Of a stretch of 64,000 nucleotides of DNA, positions 1 through 8,561 are shown one piece after another. The stretch comes from Gammaproteobacteria bacterium (GTDB lineage: Bacteria; Pseudomonadota; Gammaproteobacteria; Legionellales; Legionellaceae): contig JASBUZ010000036.1 of assembly GCA_030147635.1 (NCBI GenBank), positions 1 to 64,000 of the forward strand, written 5' to 3'. Within the stretch, counting starts at the first letter, position 1. The number at the start of each line of letters is the position of its first letter. The notes below the pieces were generated by a model that did not search any database, was not told where the DNA came from, and saw only the letters and a list, made by a program, of their open reading frames with translations. The translations under genes were made by a program, and so were the position numbers.

Positions 1-37
1 CTTTTCGGGGGTGTGTTCGATGAGTGGGCATACCCCA

Positions 38-93
38 CGGGGCTCAGGGCTTGATTTTTTAATCATGTATACAAAATTAAAGCCCTGACCCCG
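38..93. repeat. Imperfect inverted repeat 3' of gpsA
   Basis: Arms at 38-52 and 80-93 pair as CGGGGcTCAGGGCTT with AAGCCCTGACCCCG, with one bulged base. Pairing can be extended inward through the A/T-rich part of the loop with another bulge. It lies directly beyond the gpsA stop codon. It could act as a transcript-end hairpin for the leftward gpsA cluster, but no clear T-tract follows the stem, so it may instead be a dispersed repeat. A smaller hairpin (GTGGG at 24-28, CCCAC at 34-38) adjoins it. Nothing coding was seen in positions 1-99. Confidence 0.45.
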
Positions 94-99
94 AGGCCC

Positions 100-1089
100 T
101 TATTCTTCTTTAGGTGGGCGGTTCAGCAAATTTTGTACAGCTTCATCGGCACTGATTTTACCTTGTAACAGCGCGTTAACCTGTTGGCAAATGGGTAAGT
201 CTAGTCCATGTGTTTTGGCAAGTGCGCAAACTTGGCTTGCATTATGCTTACCCTCAACCACTTGGCCGATGGATTTTTCTGCAGCAGCAATTGCTTTTCC
301 TTGTCCAACGAGTAAGCCAAAGCGGCGGTTTCGAGACTGGTTATCGGTGCAAGTTAAAACTAAGTCGCCAAGGCCTGAAAGTCCGGTGAAGGTTTCAGAT
401 AAGCCACCAAGTGCTGTGCCTAAGCGTGCCATTTCGGCAAGACCACGTGTAATGAGGGCCGCTTTTGCATTAGCACCGTAGTTAAGCCCATCACTGACGC
501 CACAAGCAATGGCTAAGACATTTTTAACTGCCCCTGCACACTGTACGCCGGTGAGATCATGGCTAAAGTATGCGCGTAAGTTACGGTAGTGTAGGGCTTG
601 ATGCAGCTCTTGCATGTACGCCTCATTGTTTCCGGCAATGACGATGGCGGTTGGCAGGCCTTTCGCTACTTCTTTGGCAAAAGAAGGTCCAGAGATAACT
701 GCCATTGGAAAGTCTTTGCCGAAGCGTTTGGTTACCAGCTCACTGAGGCATTGGTTTTTTTCTGGGTCGAGCCCTTTGGTAATCCAGGCAAGCGTTTGTG
801 TTGTTTTAGGCAGTGTTTTGAGGATATTGCCAAACGCATGAGAAGGTACAGCGATTATCAAATAGGTTGCCTGACTGCAGCAGTCTTCGAGGTGTTTTAC
901 TGGCTCGAGTGTTTCAGGAAATGGAATGCCTGGCAGGTAACGTGTGTTTTCGCGAGCATCCATCATCGTTTGGACGTGACTTTCGTCACGCCCCCAGAGG
1001 AGTACTTTTTGTCCGCTCATACTTAAGTGCATGGCAACGGCAGTACCCCAAGAGCCAGCTCCTAAAACCGCAAACGTTGGGTTTGTCAT
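100..1089 (-). CDS. gpsA: NAD(P)H-dependent glycerol-3-phosphate dehydrogenase
   Basis: The product reduces dihydroxyacetone phosphate to sn-glycerol 3-phosphate, the backbone for phospholipids, in the cytoplasm. The 329-residue length is normal for GpsA. The N-terminal Rossmann loop GAGSWG is at residues 10-15, and the conserved catalytic-lysine region CAGAVKNVLAI is around K189. The C-terminal all-helical substrate domain contains GLSGLGDLVLTC. It is the last gene of a leftward cluster with secB immediately upstream (3 bp gap). E. coli has the order yibN-grxC-secB-gpsA, so the neighbourhood supports the call; grxC is absent here. Confidence 0.97.
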   Translation of the reverse strand: MTNPTFAVLGAGSWGTAVAMHLSMSGQKVLLWGRDESHVQTMMDARENTRYLPGIPFPETLEPVKHLEDCCSQATYLIIAVPSHAFGNILKTLPKTTQTLAWITKGLDPEKNQCLSELVTKRFGKDFPMAVISGPSFAKEVAKGLPTAIVIAGNNEAYMQELHQALHYRNLRAYFSHDLTGVQCAGAVKNVLAIACGVSDGLNYGANAKAALITRGLAEMARLGTALGGLSETFTGLSGLGDLVLTCTDNQSRNRRFGLLVGQGKAIAAAEKSIGQVVEGKHNASQVCALAKTHGLDLPICQQVNALLQGKISADEAVQNLLNRPPKEE

Positions 1090-1092
1090 GGC

Positions 1093-1584
1093 TTAGTGTG
1101 TGGTTTCTTCAGCGCTTTGTGCGGCGTCTTGCTTTTGTTGCATGTAAATCGCATCAAAGTTAATTGGTGCGAGTACCAGCTGCGGGAAGCTACCACGCAC
1201 CACTTCGGCTGTAATGGCTTCACGTGCATAAGGGAACAAGAGGCTTGGGCAGAAGCTACCGAGGAGATGATCGAGTTGTGCTTCTTCAGTGCCTGAAATA
1301 GTAAAGATACCTGCCTGTTGTACTTCTACCAAAAATGCGGTGGTTTCTTTGTTTTTGACGGTTGCGGTGACAGTTAAAACCACTTCAAATGCCCCATTAT
1401 CATCTAATGCCGTATGGGTGGTATTCAAGTCAAGTGTTAAGTCTGGTGTCCATTCTTCTTGGAAAATGTGTGGGGTATTGGTTGTCTCAAACGATAAGTT
1501 TTTAACGTAGACGCGCTGAATGACGAACTGTGCTTCAGCACCTGGATTTTCAGCAGCGTTTGCCGCGTTTTCTTTGTTATCCAT
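1093..1584 (-). CDS. secB: Protein-export chaperone SecB
   Basis: SecB is a tetrameric cytoplasmic chaperone that keeps preproteins unfolded and delivers them to SecA. The 163-residue sequence fits the family throughout: FVIQRVYVKNLSFETTNTP near residues 20-38, the acidic strand region around DLTLDLNT, and the LGSFCPSLLFPYAREA segment near residues 107-122. The N-terminus is Ala/Asn-rich and the C-terminus ends in a short acidic tail. It sits between the rhodanese gene (14 bp upstream) and gpsA (3 bp downstream), probably in one transcript. Confidence 0.96.
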   Translation of the reverse strand: MDNKENAANAAENPGAEAQFVIQRVYVKNLSFETTNTPHIFQEEWTPDLTLDLNTTHTALDDNGAFEVVLTVTATVKNKETTAFLVEVQQAGIFTISGTEEAQLDHLLGSFCPSLLFPYAREAITAEVVRGSFPQLVLAPINFDAIYMQQKQDAAQSAEETTH

Positions 1585-1598
1585 GGTAAATAATTATC

Positions 1599-2051
1599 CT
1601 ATTTTTTGTTTTTTGATGCTTTTTTTGCTTCTTTTTTACCTTTAATTAAAGGTAAACTTGCGGCTTTCCACGCGGCGATGCCACCTGTTAAAACCATAAC
1701 TTGGTCAAAACCTTGTTTGCGTAATTTAACTGCTAGGGGGGGAGATTGCAAACCACGGTCGCAAACTAAAATGAAGGGTTTGGTCTTGTATTTTTCAAGC
1801 TTATCCAAGGGGGCATTTGGAATGTTTTTAGCCTCGACGATATGGCTTTGGCGAAATGCCTCTGTATTTCGCATATCAACAATGGCAGCTTTCTCGCGAT
1901 TTATAGCATCTACTGCTGCACTTGGTGAGAGATGTTTGGGGCCTTGTTTTTTCACCAAGTACTCGTTTACAACCATTAAAAATAAAACGCCAAAAAAGGC
2001 GAGCCACAGCTGCCAGTGGTTCATAATAAAAGTGATGAGTTGTTTTTCCAT
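1599..2051 (-). CDS. Membrane-anchored rhodanese-like protein (YibN type)
   Basis: A single N-terminal membrane segment (about residues 10-30, WLAFFGVLFLMVV) is followed by one rhodanese domain, HLSPSAAVDAINREKAAIVDMRN onward. The rhodanese active-site loop reads CDRGLQS with the cysteine at about residue 97, so sulfurtransferase chemistry is possible; the physiological substrate is unknown. I place the start at 2051 because a GGAAAG ribosome-binding site lies just upstream and the resulting N-terminus resembles YibN. An in-frame ATG at 2102 would add 17 residues and leave only 15 bp to the divergent argS. It heads the secB-gpsA cluster, as yibN does in E. coli. Confidence 0.87.
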   Translation of the reverse strand: MEKQLITFIMNHWQLWLAFFGVLFLMVVNEYLVKKQGPKHLSPSAAVDAINREKAAIVDMRNTEAFRQSHIVEAKNIPNAPLDKLEKYKTKPFILVCDRGLQSPPLAVKLRKQGFDQVMVLTGGIAAWKAASLPLIKGKKEAKKASKNKK

Positions 2052-2117
2052 GTGACTTTCCAGCAGGTGCAAAAAAGCGCATAATAGCGCTTTTCGGTTC
2101 AAGAAGTAAACGATAAC

Positions 2118-3875
2118 ATGAAATTAATCATCGAAGAGCTCCTGAAGCAGGCTTTGACTGAGCTGCAAGCAGTAGGAGCCATCCCCAACGACTTTCAAGG
2201 TGTCATTAAAGTAGATACCACCAAAGACTCAAAGCATGGTGACTTTGCAACCAACTTAGCGTTGATGCTCGCAAAGCCTGCACGCATGTCTCCCATGGTT
2301 TTGGCCGAGAAAATTATTGAGGTGTTACCTGCGCATGAGCTTTTGAAGAAAACAGAGGTTGCGGCCCCTGGTTTTATCAACTTTTTTATGGACGAAGACT
2401 CGCGTGCCTCGTTTATTTTGGAGCGTGTTTTTCGTGAAGGCGATGATTATGGAAAAAGTACCGTTGGTGCAGGAGCACGCGTATTACTCGAATATGTATC
2501 TGCCAATCCAACAGGACCTTTGCATGTAGGACATGGTAGGGGGGCTGCTTTTGGGGCAAGCCTTGCCAATTTACTTGAAATGGCTGATTTTGCTGTGACT
2601 CGAGAATACTATGTCAATGATGCTGGGCGCCAAATGAATATTTTGGCGGTCAGTGTATGGCTGCGTTACTTGGAGCGTGCTGGCGAGACTATTATTTTTC
2701 CGTCCAATGGTTATAAAGGGGAGTACGTTAAAGAGATTGCCGAAAAATTGTATGAGGCGCATGCTAATCAGTATGTTCATGTACTACCAACTAAAGACTT
2801 ACCGCCTGATGCGCCAGAAGGTGGTGACAAAGAAGAACATATTGATGCCTTAATTGATGTAGCAAGAGCGCTTTTAGGTGTAGATGGTTTTACCTTGTTT
2901 CATCAAGGGGCTCTTCAATTTGTTTTGTCAGATATTAAAGCAGACTTAGCGGAGTTCGATGTTTTATATGATAATTGGTTTTCTGAGCGAAGCCTACTCG
3001 ACTCAGGAGCAATTAAAGCCGGTGTCGATGCCCTGAAAAAGGCAGGCTATACATTTGAAGAAGATGGCGCACTTTGGTTCCGTGCCACAGACTTTGGCGA
3101 TGAGAAAGACAGAGTGTTGATTCGAGCCAATGGTGAGCCAACCTACTTTGCATCTGATGTAGCGTATCATTGGAATAAATATGATCGCGGCTTTGATGTG
3201 GTGATGAACTTGTTTGGTGCAGATCACCATGGTTATATTCCGCGACTTAAAGCTGCAGTGAAAGCGCTTGGGCACGATGATGAAGCGCTGCGCGTTTTTA
3301 TGGTGCAGTTTGCCATTTTATATCGTGGTGGGGAGCGACTTCAAATGTCGACGCGAAGCGGCTCATTTGTGACTTTGCGTGAGCTTCGAGAAGAAGTGGG
3401 TCGAGATGCTGCGCGCTTTTTTTATGTAATGCGAAAGCCCGAGCAACATATGGATTTTGATTTAGATTTAGCAAAATCAGAGTCACGTGATAACCCGGTT
3501 TATTATATTCAGTATGCACATGCTCGTATTAGCAGCGTATTCAGACAACTCGAAGCACGAGAGATGTCTTGGGATAAATCGCTTGGACTCAAGAATGCAG
3601 CTCTTCTGACAGATACTCATGAAGTTGCGTTAATGACCCAAGTCAGCCGATACCCGGATGTAATTGAGGTTGCGGCAAAAGCATGTGAACCGCATCAAGT
3701 GGCTTATTATTTAAGAGAGCTAGCGAATGCTTTACATGGCTACTATAATGCTATTTCGTTATTGTGTGAGCAGAAAGCGCTTCGGTGCGCGCGTCTAACA
3801 CTTGTGTTTGCAGTGCGAGAGGTGTTGCGAAATGGGCTTCGACTGCTTGGAGTATCAGCCCCTGAGAGCATGTAA
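2118..3875 (+). CDS. argS: Arginyl-tRNA synthetase
   Basis: A class I aminoacyl-tRNA synthetase that charges tRNA-Arg. The 585-residue sequence shows the N-terminal additional domain, the HIGH-type signature in [13 protein letters not shown] near residues 131-143, and the MSTRSG segment that stands in for KMSKS, which is usually degenerate in ArgS. The C-terminal DALR anticodon-binding domain is present. It is divergent from the rhodanese gene. Its stop codon overlaps the start of the SPOR gene by one base (TAATG), so the two are translationally coupled. Confidence 0.97.
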   Translation: MKLIIEELLKQALTELQAVGAIPNDFQGVIKVDTTKDSKHGDFATNLALMLAKPARMSPMVLAEKIIEVLPAHELLKKTEVAAPGFINFFMDEDSRASFILERVFREGDDYGKSTVGAGARVLLEYVSANPTGPLHVGHGRGAAFGASLANLLEMADFAVTREYYVNDAGRQMNILAVSVWLRYLERAGETIIFPSNGYKGEYVKEIAEKLYEAHANQYVHVLPTKDLPPDAPEGGDKEEHIDALIDVARALLGVDGFTLFHQGALQFVLSDIKADLAEFDVLYDNWFSERSLLDSGAIKAGVDALKKAGYTFEEDGALWFRATDFGDEKDRVLIRANGEPTYFASDVAYHWNKYDRGFDVVMNLFGADHHGYIPRLKAAVKALGHDDEALRVFMVQFAILYRGGERLQMSTRSGSFVTLRELREEVGRDAARFFYVMRKPEQHMDFDLDLAKSESRDNPVYYIQYAHARISSVFRQLEAREMSWDKSLGLKNAALLTDTHEVALMTQVSRYPDVIEVAAKACEPHQVAYYLRELANALHGYYNAISLLCEQKALRCARLTLVFAVREVLRNGLRLLGVSAPESM

Positions 3876-4489
3876 TGGCGAATTATCCTAAAAGCAAAAA
3901 TATGAATACAACTCGTCGTCCGCTCCCGAAGCGCTCGGGTGCGAGCTTGCTTGTTGCTGTGTTGTGTGGCTATGCGCTCGCTTCGCTTTATCCACCGCAA
4001 ACTTTAACGAGGTTTGTCGAGCGCTTTTTCGAGGGGGGTAAGCCTTTGCCTCAAGTCGTCCAAGTAGTAGAGGAAAAGGCCGAGTTGCCCACGCCAAAGT
4101 TTGAGTTCTATACGTTACTCACCCAAGAAAAAGAGCCAGTGAAAGTGAAAGCACCTCGGGTGAGTGTACCAATTAAGATGCCAGAGTCTGAAAAAGTAGA
4201 GGCTGTAGCCCCTGCTGTGTCACCTTCTGTCGCCAGTGTGCCGGCCTCAAAATATACCTACTTAGTACAGCTTGCCTCTTTTCAGAGAAAAGAAGATGCT
4301 GAGCATATGAAAGCATCTTTGATTATGCGTGGTTTGGATGTGCGTATTAAAGCAGCTAATCAGTCAGGCGGAGTTTGGTATCGTGTGGTGATGGGACCAT
4401 TTACAGCGCGTGCCCAGGCTGAAAAAGTTCAAGCTGAGATTGCTCACTCGGAGCATATATCCGGCATTATTCGAAGAATGGATGCATAA
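3875..4489 (+). CDS. SPOR-domain inner-membrane protein (FtsN-like)
   Basis: Of 204 residues, a short basic cytoplasmic head is followed by one membrane segment (about residues 24-42, ASLLVAVLCGYALASLY). A proline- and charge-rich periplasmic linker leads to a C-terminal SPOR domain (about residues 125-204, beginning YTYLVQLASFQRKEDAEHM). SPOR domains bind denuded glycan strands of peptidoglycan and bring proteins to the division septum. The layout is that of FtsN, and an argS-SPOR gene order is known in other gammaproteobacteria. Overall sequence outside the SPOR domain is poorly conserved, so I do not assign ftsN. Confidence 0.85.
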   Translation: MANYPKSKNMNTTRRPLPKRSGASLLVAVLCGYALASLYPPQTLTRFVERFFEGGKPLPQVVQVVEEKAELPTPKFEFYTLLTQEKEPVKVKAPRVSVPIKMPESEKVEAVAPAVSPSVASVPASKYTYLVQLASFQRKEDAEHMKASLIMRGLDVRIKAANQSGGVWYRVVMGPFTARAQAEKVQAEIAHSEHISGIIRRMDA

Positions 4490-4505
4490 GTTTTAGAGTT
4501 GTTAG

Positions 4506-6866
4506 ATGTCGATTTATACTTATCATGTGCCCGATATGATGGGCGCGTGTTGCAAAAAAACAGTAGAAAAAGCGGTTCAAAATACCCCATTCAAAGACTG
4601 TTCGTACGAGGTGAATCCACTCGAAAAAATATTGACTCTTGCTTTAAAAGAAGACGATGATGCATTTAAAAATCTAAAAGAATCAGAAGTCGATGAGTTG
4701 ATTTTCTCAGCACTTCGAGAGGTTGGGTTTGAGAACACAACGCGTAAGGGGATCACCAAAAAAGCCAAACAATTTTCTCATGCCTTTTGGGGGACGCTCG
4801 GGCTTTCTTTAGGGTTTCTACTTCTGCTACTTCCTCTTGTATTACCTTCGATGCCGTATGCATTGTTAGTTCTGTCCTCATTTTTTAGTACGGCAGTCAC
4901 ACTGCGTCTTGGGTGGTCTTTTTATCGCCGTGCTTATCAAGGACTCTGGCAAGGGATATGGACCATGGATACTTTATTCTCCGTGAGTACCGCTGTGATT
5001 TTGGGGGTGTCACTGAGTGCTTTGATTTTCCCAGGCCTTCCGATGATGTTTGAGGCAGGGCTTTTAATTTTTGGTTTCCGGCATGCAGGTATTGCGATTG
5101 CTGATGCGTTTAAGGCAAGTCTTTTAGAAGTGCGTCGCCTGCAAGATGATGCCCCTAAAACAATCCAGCTTGCAACGGGCGAGCGGGTTGCGCTGGATAT
5201 GGTGAAGCCAGGAGATAAGCTGTTGTTATCAGCTGGCGAGATGCTACCGGTTGATGGCGTGTTTGAAGCAGGTGCTGGTATGGTATCCAGTCTTTATCAG
5301 ACTGGCTCGAATCAGTCTAAGTCGTTGGTTCTAAAGCAGTTGTATCCAGCAGGGACCAAGCTTGTCTCATTGTCAGAGCCTATCCAATTTTGTGTCAAAG
5401 CAGCTGCCAATGATTCTTTCTTAGCAAGAGAAGACAGGGCCATTTTACAATCTAAGCTGAATCGCGCTCTGGAGAAAACACGTCCTCAAAAAAACAGCTT
5501 TGCTTATTGGTTACGATTTTTTGTGCCTTTGGTTGTTGGCATGGCAGCGCTTTCAGGTTTATTAGTTGGGATTTATTTCGGCTCTTGGGTGCTTGCGATT
5601 CAATGTGCGGTTTGTGTCTTGGTGGCAGCATGCCCGTGTACGCTTGGCCTAATTGCCCCCTTAGTGACACATGTTGGAATTAAAAAAATCGAGCGACTTG
5701 GTATTTCGGTGCGAGAGCCTGCACATCTTGAGGTGGCCGGTCGTTGTGACTGTGTCATGATTGATTTACATGGCACATTAACTTTTGGCATGCCGAGAGT
5801 CGTAAATTCTGAGGCAAATCAAGAGTTACTTGCTTTAATGGCGCATCTTGAAAAAACAGAAGATCATTGGGTGGCTCGCGCGATTAAAAAAGCGGCTTTT
5901 GGGCTACCGGTGCCGGAGGGAAGTTGCAAGCGCTTAGAGTCAACCCATAATGGGCACCGCGTGTTGTATCAGGGAGAAGAGTATGTGCTTGGCAATCGGC
6001 TTATGATGGAGAGTTTGGGGATTCAAGAGGGACTCGATATTCCGACGGGGCTTGGTGAGAGTGTGGTCTATTTAGCACGCTCAGGGCAGCTTGTCGGCCA
6101 CCTTCGACTCGAAGATAAAATTCGCGATGGGGCTTATCAGATGGTTCACGAATTACAAGCTTCTGGAAAAAAGGTTTATTTATGCACGGGCTCGGATAAA
6201 GCAACGGCAAGTCGATATGCAACTGCGTTTAATATTCCAGCACACCAAGTTTTTTCTGACTGCACGATTGAAGGTAAAAACTCAAAGCAAGCGCACTTAG
6301 AGGCACTCAAAAAACAAGGTTATCATGTGATGATGATAGGTGATGCGGGTAATGATGCGCGTGTTGTCGCAAAGAGTCACTTTGGGCTTGTAGTGGCCCA
6401 TGAAGGTGGTCATATTGGGACACAACAAGGGGCTTCTGCTGTTTTGCAGACGGAGTCTTTATTACCTGTTTTGCAGTTATTTAAAATTATCGATAAGACA
6501 GCAACTAATATCACGCAGAATGTAGGTTTTAGTTTTATTTATAATGTGTTTGCGATGTTGGCACCCTCGATGCTCTTACTCAGCTTTTCAGTGGTGATGA
6601 ATCCTGCAGTTGGGGCGGCACTAATGATTTTACAAACGCTTTTAGTATTTTTGAATGTGTATCGCTTTGATAGAGAAGATGAAAGTATAGATGCTACACC
6701 TAATCCGAGTGTTACGCCTGAAGAAGAGGCTCAAAATGCTTCTTCTAAACGAAGTTTCGAGCTTGTTCCTGATAAGCCAGACCCAGCATATGCTGCTTAT
6801 TTTGAGCCTGGCTCATATCTTTTTGACGCTGAGCTAGACGAGTCATCTAGCTGTACGATTTCTTAA
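4506..6866 (+). CDS. P1B-type metal ATPase-like protein with altered catalytic motifs
   Basis: Fold and layout are those of a heavy-metal P1B ATPase. An N-terminal HMA-like domain (residues 1-80) carries CC at 15-16, followed by several membrane helices, the CPC metal site at 376-378 and NITQNVGFSFIYN near 668-680. Motifs needed for the phosphoenzyme cycle are changed. The actuator TGES reads TGSN (266-269). The phosphorylation motif DKTGT reads DLHGT, keeping D420 but losing the lysine. The nucleotide-domain HP reads HW near 454. GDGxND reads GDAGND (612-617). The usual MxxSS of the last helix is MILQT. A hydrophilic tail of about 65 residues is added. Either transport is impaired or the family has been repurposed. 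The frame is intact, arguing against simple decay. Confidence 0.85.
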   Translation: MSIYTYHVPDMMGACCKKTVEKAVQNTPFKDCSYEVNPLEKILTLALKEDDDAFKNLKESEVDELIFSALREVGFENTTRKGITKKAKQFSHAFWGTLGLSLGFLLLLLPLVLPSMPYALLVLSSFFSTAVTLRLGWSFYRRAYQGLWQGIWTMDTLFSVSTAVILGVSLSALIFPGLPMMFEAGLLIFGFRHAGIAIADAFKASLLEVRRLQDDAPKTIQLATGERVALDMVKPGDKLLLSAGEMLPVDGVFEAGAGMVSSLYQTGSNQSKSLVLKQLYPAGTKLVSLSEPIQFCVKAAANDSFLAREDRAILQSKLNRALEKTRPQKNSFAYWLRFFVPLVVGMAALSGLLVGIYFGSWVLAIQCAVCVLVAACPCTLGLIAPLVTHVGIKKIERLGISVREPAHLEVAGRCDCVMIDLHGTLTFGMPRVVNSEANQELLALMAHLEKTEDHWVARAIKKAAFGLPVPEGSCKRLESTHNGHRVLYQGEEYVLGNRLMMESLGIQEGLDIPTGLGESVVYLARSGQLVGHLRLEDKIRDGAYQMVHELQASGKKVYLCTGSDKATASRYATAFNIPAHQVFSDCTIEGKNSKQAHLEALKKQGYHVMMIGDAGNDARVVAKSHFGLVVAHEGGHIGTQQGASAVLQTESLLPVLQLFKIIDKTATNITQNVGFSFIYNVFAMLAPSMLLLSFSVVMNPAVGAALMILQTLLVFLNVYRFDREDESIDATPNPSVTPEEEAQNASSKRSFELVPDKPDPAYAAYFEPGSYLFDAELDESSSCTIS

Positions 6867-7018
6867 ATACTTGGTGCGAGTGCGTAATTAGTATCAGTTT
6901 CTCGGTGTTTTATTGTTGCAAAAAAGCCGTTTTTGGATTGCTCATAGGCAAGGCTTGCCACACCACCGATGCATACAGCCCCAACTAAGGTTGTTGCGTC
7001 TACCTTTGATAGTTTCAT
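6863..7018 (-). CDS. Small hypothetical protein (51 aa) behind folB
   Basis: An ATG at 7018 opens 51 codons ending in TAA at 6863-6865, overlapping the stop of the converging ATPase gene by two bases. The product starts MKLSKVDATTLVGAVCIGG and has a short glycine/alanine/valine-rich hydrophobic stretch (about residues 9-24), then a polar tail. A G-rich possible ribosome-binding site (TTGGGG) lies about 7 bases before the ATG. It follows folB by 14 bp on the same strand, so it could be cotranscribed. No family is recognised, and a chance ORF cannot be excluded at this length. Confidence 0.4.
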   Translation of the reverse strand: MKLSKVDATTLVGAVCIGGVASLAYEQSKNGFFATIKHRETDTNYALAPSI

Positions 7019-7032
7019 AATACAACCCCAAG

Positions 7033-7377
7033 TTATTTTGACTGAATTTCGATAGAGATATTTCGAGCATTACTGACGGCGTGTGGTTTGCTCACTCTAA
7101 GTGTAACGGCCTTGATATTAAAAGTTTTTTGAATCGACTTGCGAACTGCGTAAGCAACGGTTTCGATTAAGTTGAAGTGACTGGCTTCAACCAGCTCTGT
7201 CACATGTTGGCACAGTGCATCATAGTCAATCGTTTTGCTGAGTGTGTCTTCGGTTTTACTGAAGTCACTGAAGATATCGATATCGATAAGTAGAGTCTGT
7301 GTGATTTTTTTTTCCCATTCGTGTACGCCAATTTTTGCCTCGACGCGTAAACCTTCTATACGTAAGCAGTCCATCAT
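7033..7377 (-). CDS. folB: Dihydroneopterin aldolase
   Basis: FolB converts 7,8-dihydroneopterin to 6-hydroxymethyl-dihydropterin and glycolaldehyde in folate synthesis. Family hallmarks are the opening IEGLRVEAKIGVHEWE, the IDYDALCQHV segment and the C-terminal VTLRVSKPHAV strand. I chose the ATG at 7377 (114 residues) because AGGA lies 6-9 bases upstream and the N-terminus then matches the family. An in-frame upstream start at 7425 would add 16 residues of unlikely sequence. It is divergent from hemE, with the two start codons about 70 bp apart. Confidence 0.9.
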   Translation of the reverse strand: MMDCLRIEGLRVEAKIGVHEWEKKITQTLLIDIDIFSDFSKTEDTLSKTIDYDALCQHVTELVEASHFNLIETVAYAVRKSIQKTFNIKAVTLRVSKPHAVSNARNISIEIQSK

Positions 7378-7449
7378 TTTTTGTCCTGGGGAAGAATTGC
7401 TGTAACATAGCGACTCTTTGAACAAAAGTAAATCATTTGAGGAGCATCA

Positions 7450-8511
7450 ATGAGTGATTTGGCAGATTCTCTTTTCTTACGCAGCTTAAAACGTGAACCT
7501 GTACCACGTACACCAGTTTGGGTGATGCGCCAAGCTGGGCGTTATTTACCTGAGTATTTGCAGGTGCGTAAAGAGGCCGGGGATTTCATGACCTTGTGTC
7601 GCACGCCAAAGCTTGCTTGCGAGGTGACCTTGCAGCCTCTGCGCCGTTTTGACTTGGATGCCGCAATTTTATTTTCTGATATTTTAACAATTCCTGATGC
7701 CATGGGGCTTGGATTGTCTTTTCAAGAAGGCGAAGGTCCACAGTTTGCACGTCCTATTCGAAGTGTTGCTGAAGTTGGGGCATTAGACGTGCCCAAAGCA
7801 TCAGAAGCACTCGATTATGTGATGGAGGCAGCAAGTTTAATTCGCACCAATATGCCAACAGAGTTACCGCTGATAGGCTTTTCTGGCAGTCCATGGACTT
7901 TGGCGTGTTACATGATAGAAGGTCGGGGCAGTCGAGATTTTAAACATATTCTTCGGTTTATGTATGAGCACCCAGAAGCGATGCATATGCTGCTGCAAAA
8001 ACTCACTGACTCTATTGTGGACTACTTAAGCGAGCAAGTGAAAGCGGGTGTGAATGCGCTTATGGTCTTTGATACCTGGGGAGGTATCTTAACCACGCCA
8101 AACTTTAAAGCTTTCTCTTGTGATTACCTAGGAATGATTAGTAAGCGTTTGAAAGCGTTGCATCCAGAAATTCCAGTGATTTTATTTACCAAAGGTGGTG
8201 GCCAGTGGCTGAATGCACTCGCTGATACTGGCTGTGATGGACTTGGTGTGGACTGGACTTGTGACTTAGCACGTGCGCGGCATGAAGTGGGGGAGCGTGT
8301 GGCTCTACAAGGGAATTTAGACCCAGCCGTTTTATTAACTTCCCCTGACTGCATTCGTCGAGAGGTGTTTCGTGTATTAGAAGCGTTTGGTGACGGCACT
8401 GGCCACATTTTTAATTTAGGGCATGGCATTACGCCTGATGTGCCACCAGAGCATTTGGCTGTGATGATTGAGACTATTCGGCAATTTAGCCCCAAATTTA
8501 AACAGCAATAG
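7450..8511 (+). CDS. hemE: Uroporphyrinogen decarboxylase
   Basis: HemE removes the four acetate carboxyls of uroporphyrinogen III to give coproporphyrinogen III in haem synthesis. The 353-residue product carries the N-terminal signature PVWVMRQAGRYLPEY (residues 22-36, including R27 and R31). The FSDILTIPDAMG segment supplies the active-site aspartate, and GFSGSPWTLACYMIEG and FDTWGG are also present. A GAGGAG-like ribosome-binding site precedes the ATG. It is divergent from folB and followed after 50 bp by the large orphan gene. Confidence 0.97.
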   Translation: MSDLADSLFLRSLKREPVPRTPVWVMRQAGRYLPEYLQVRKEAGDFMTLCRTPKLACEVTLQPLRRFDLDAAILFSDILTIPDAMGLGLSFQEGEGPQFARPIRSVAEVGALDVPKASEALDYVMEAASLIRTNMPTELPLIGFSGSPWTLACYMIEGRGSRDFKHILRFMYEHPEAMHMLLQKLTDSIVDYLSEQVKAGVNALMVFDTWGGILTTPNFKAFSCDYLGMISKRLKALHPEIPVILFTKGGGQWLNALADTGCDGLGVDWTCDLARARHEVGERVALQGNLDPAVLLTSPDCIRREVFRVLEAFGDGTGHIFNLGHGITPDVPPEHLAVMIETIRQFSPKFKQQ

Positions 8512-8561
8512 ATTAGTTGTACTATTATTAACCAATAAGTATTTAGATTTTAGGAGTCTAC

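Noticed and set aside
598..1026. Plus-strand frame of 142 codons within gpsA
   Set aside because: It lies antisense within a well-conserved enzyme gene, with no recognisable domain and no plausible ribosome-binding site.
1606..2055. Plus-strand frame of 149 codons opposite the rhodanese gene
   Set aside because: The rhodanese reading on the other strand has a clear domain and active site; this frame has none.
2051..2102. Extended N-terminus of the rhodanese protein from ATG 2102
   Set aside because: The shorter start at 2051 has a ribosome-binding site and matches the YibN-type N-terminus.
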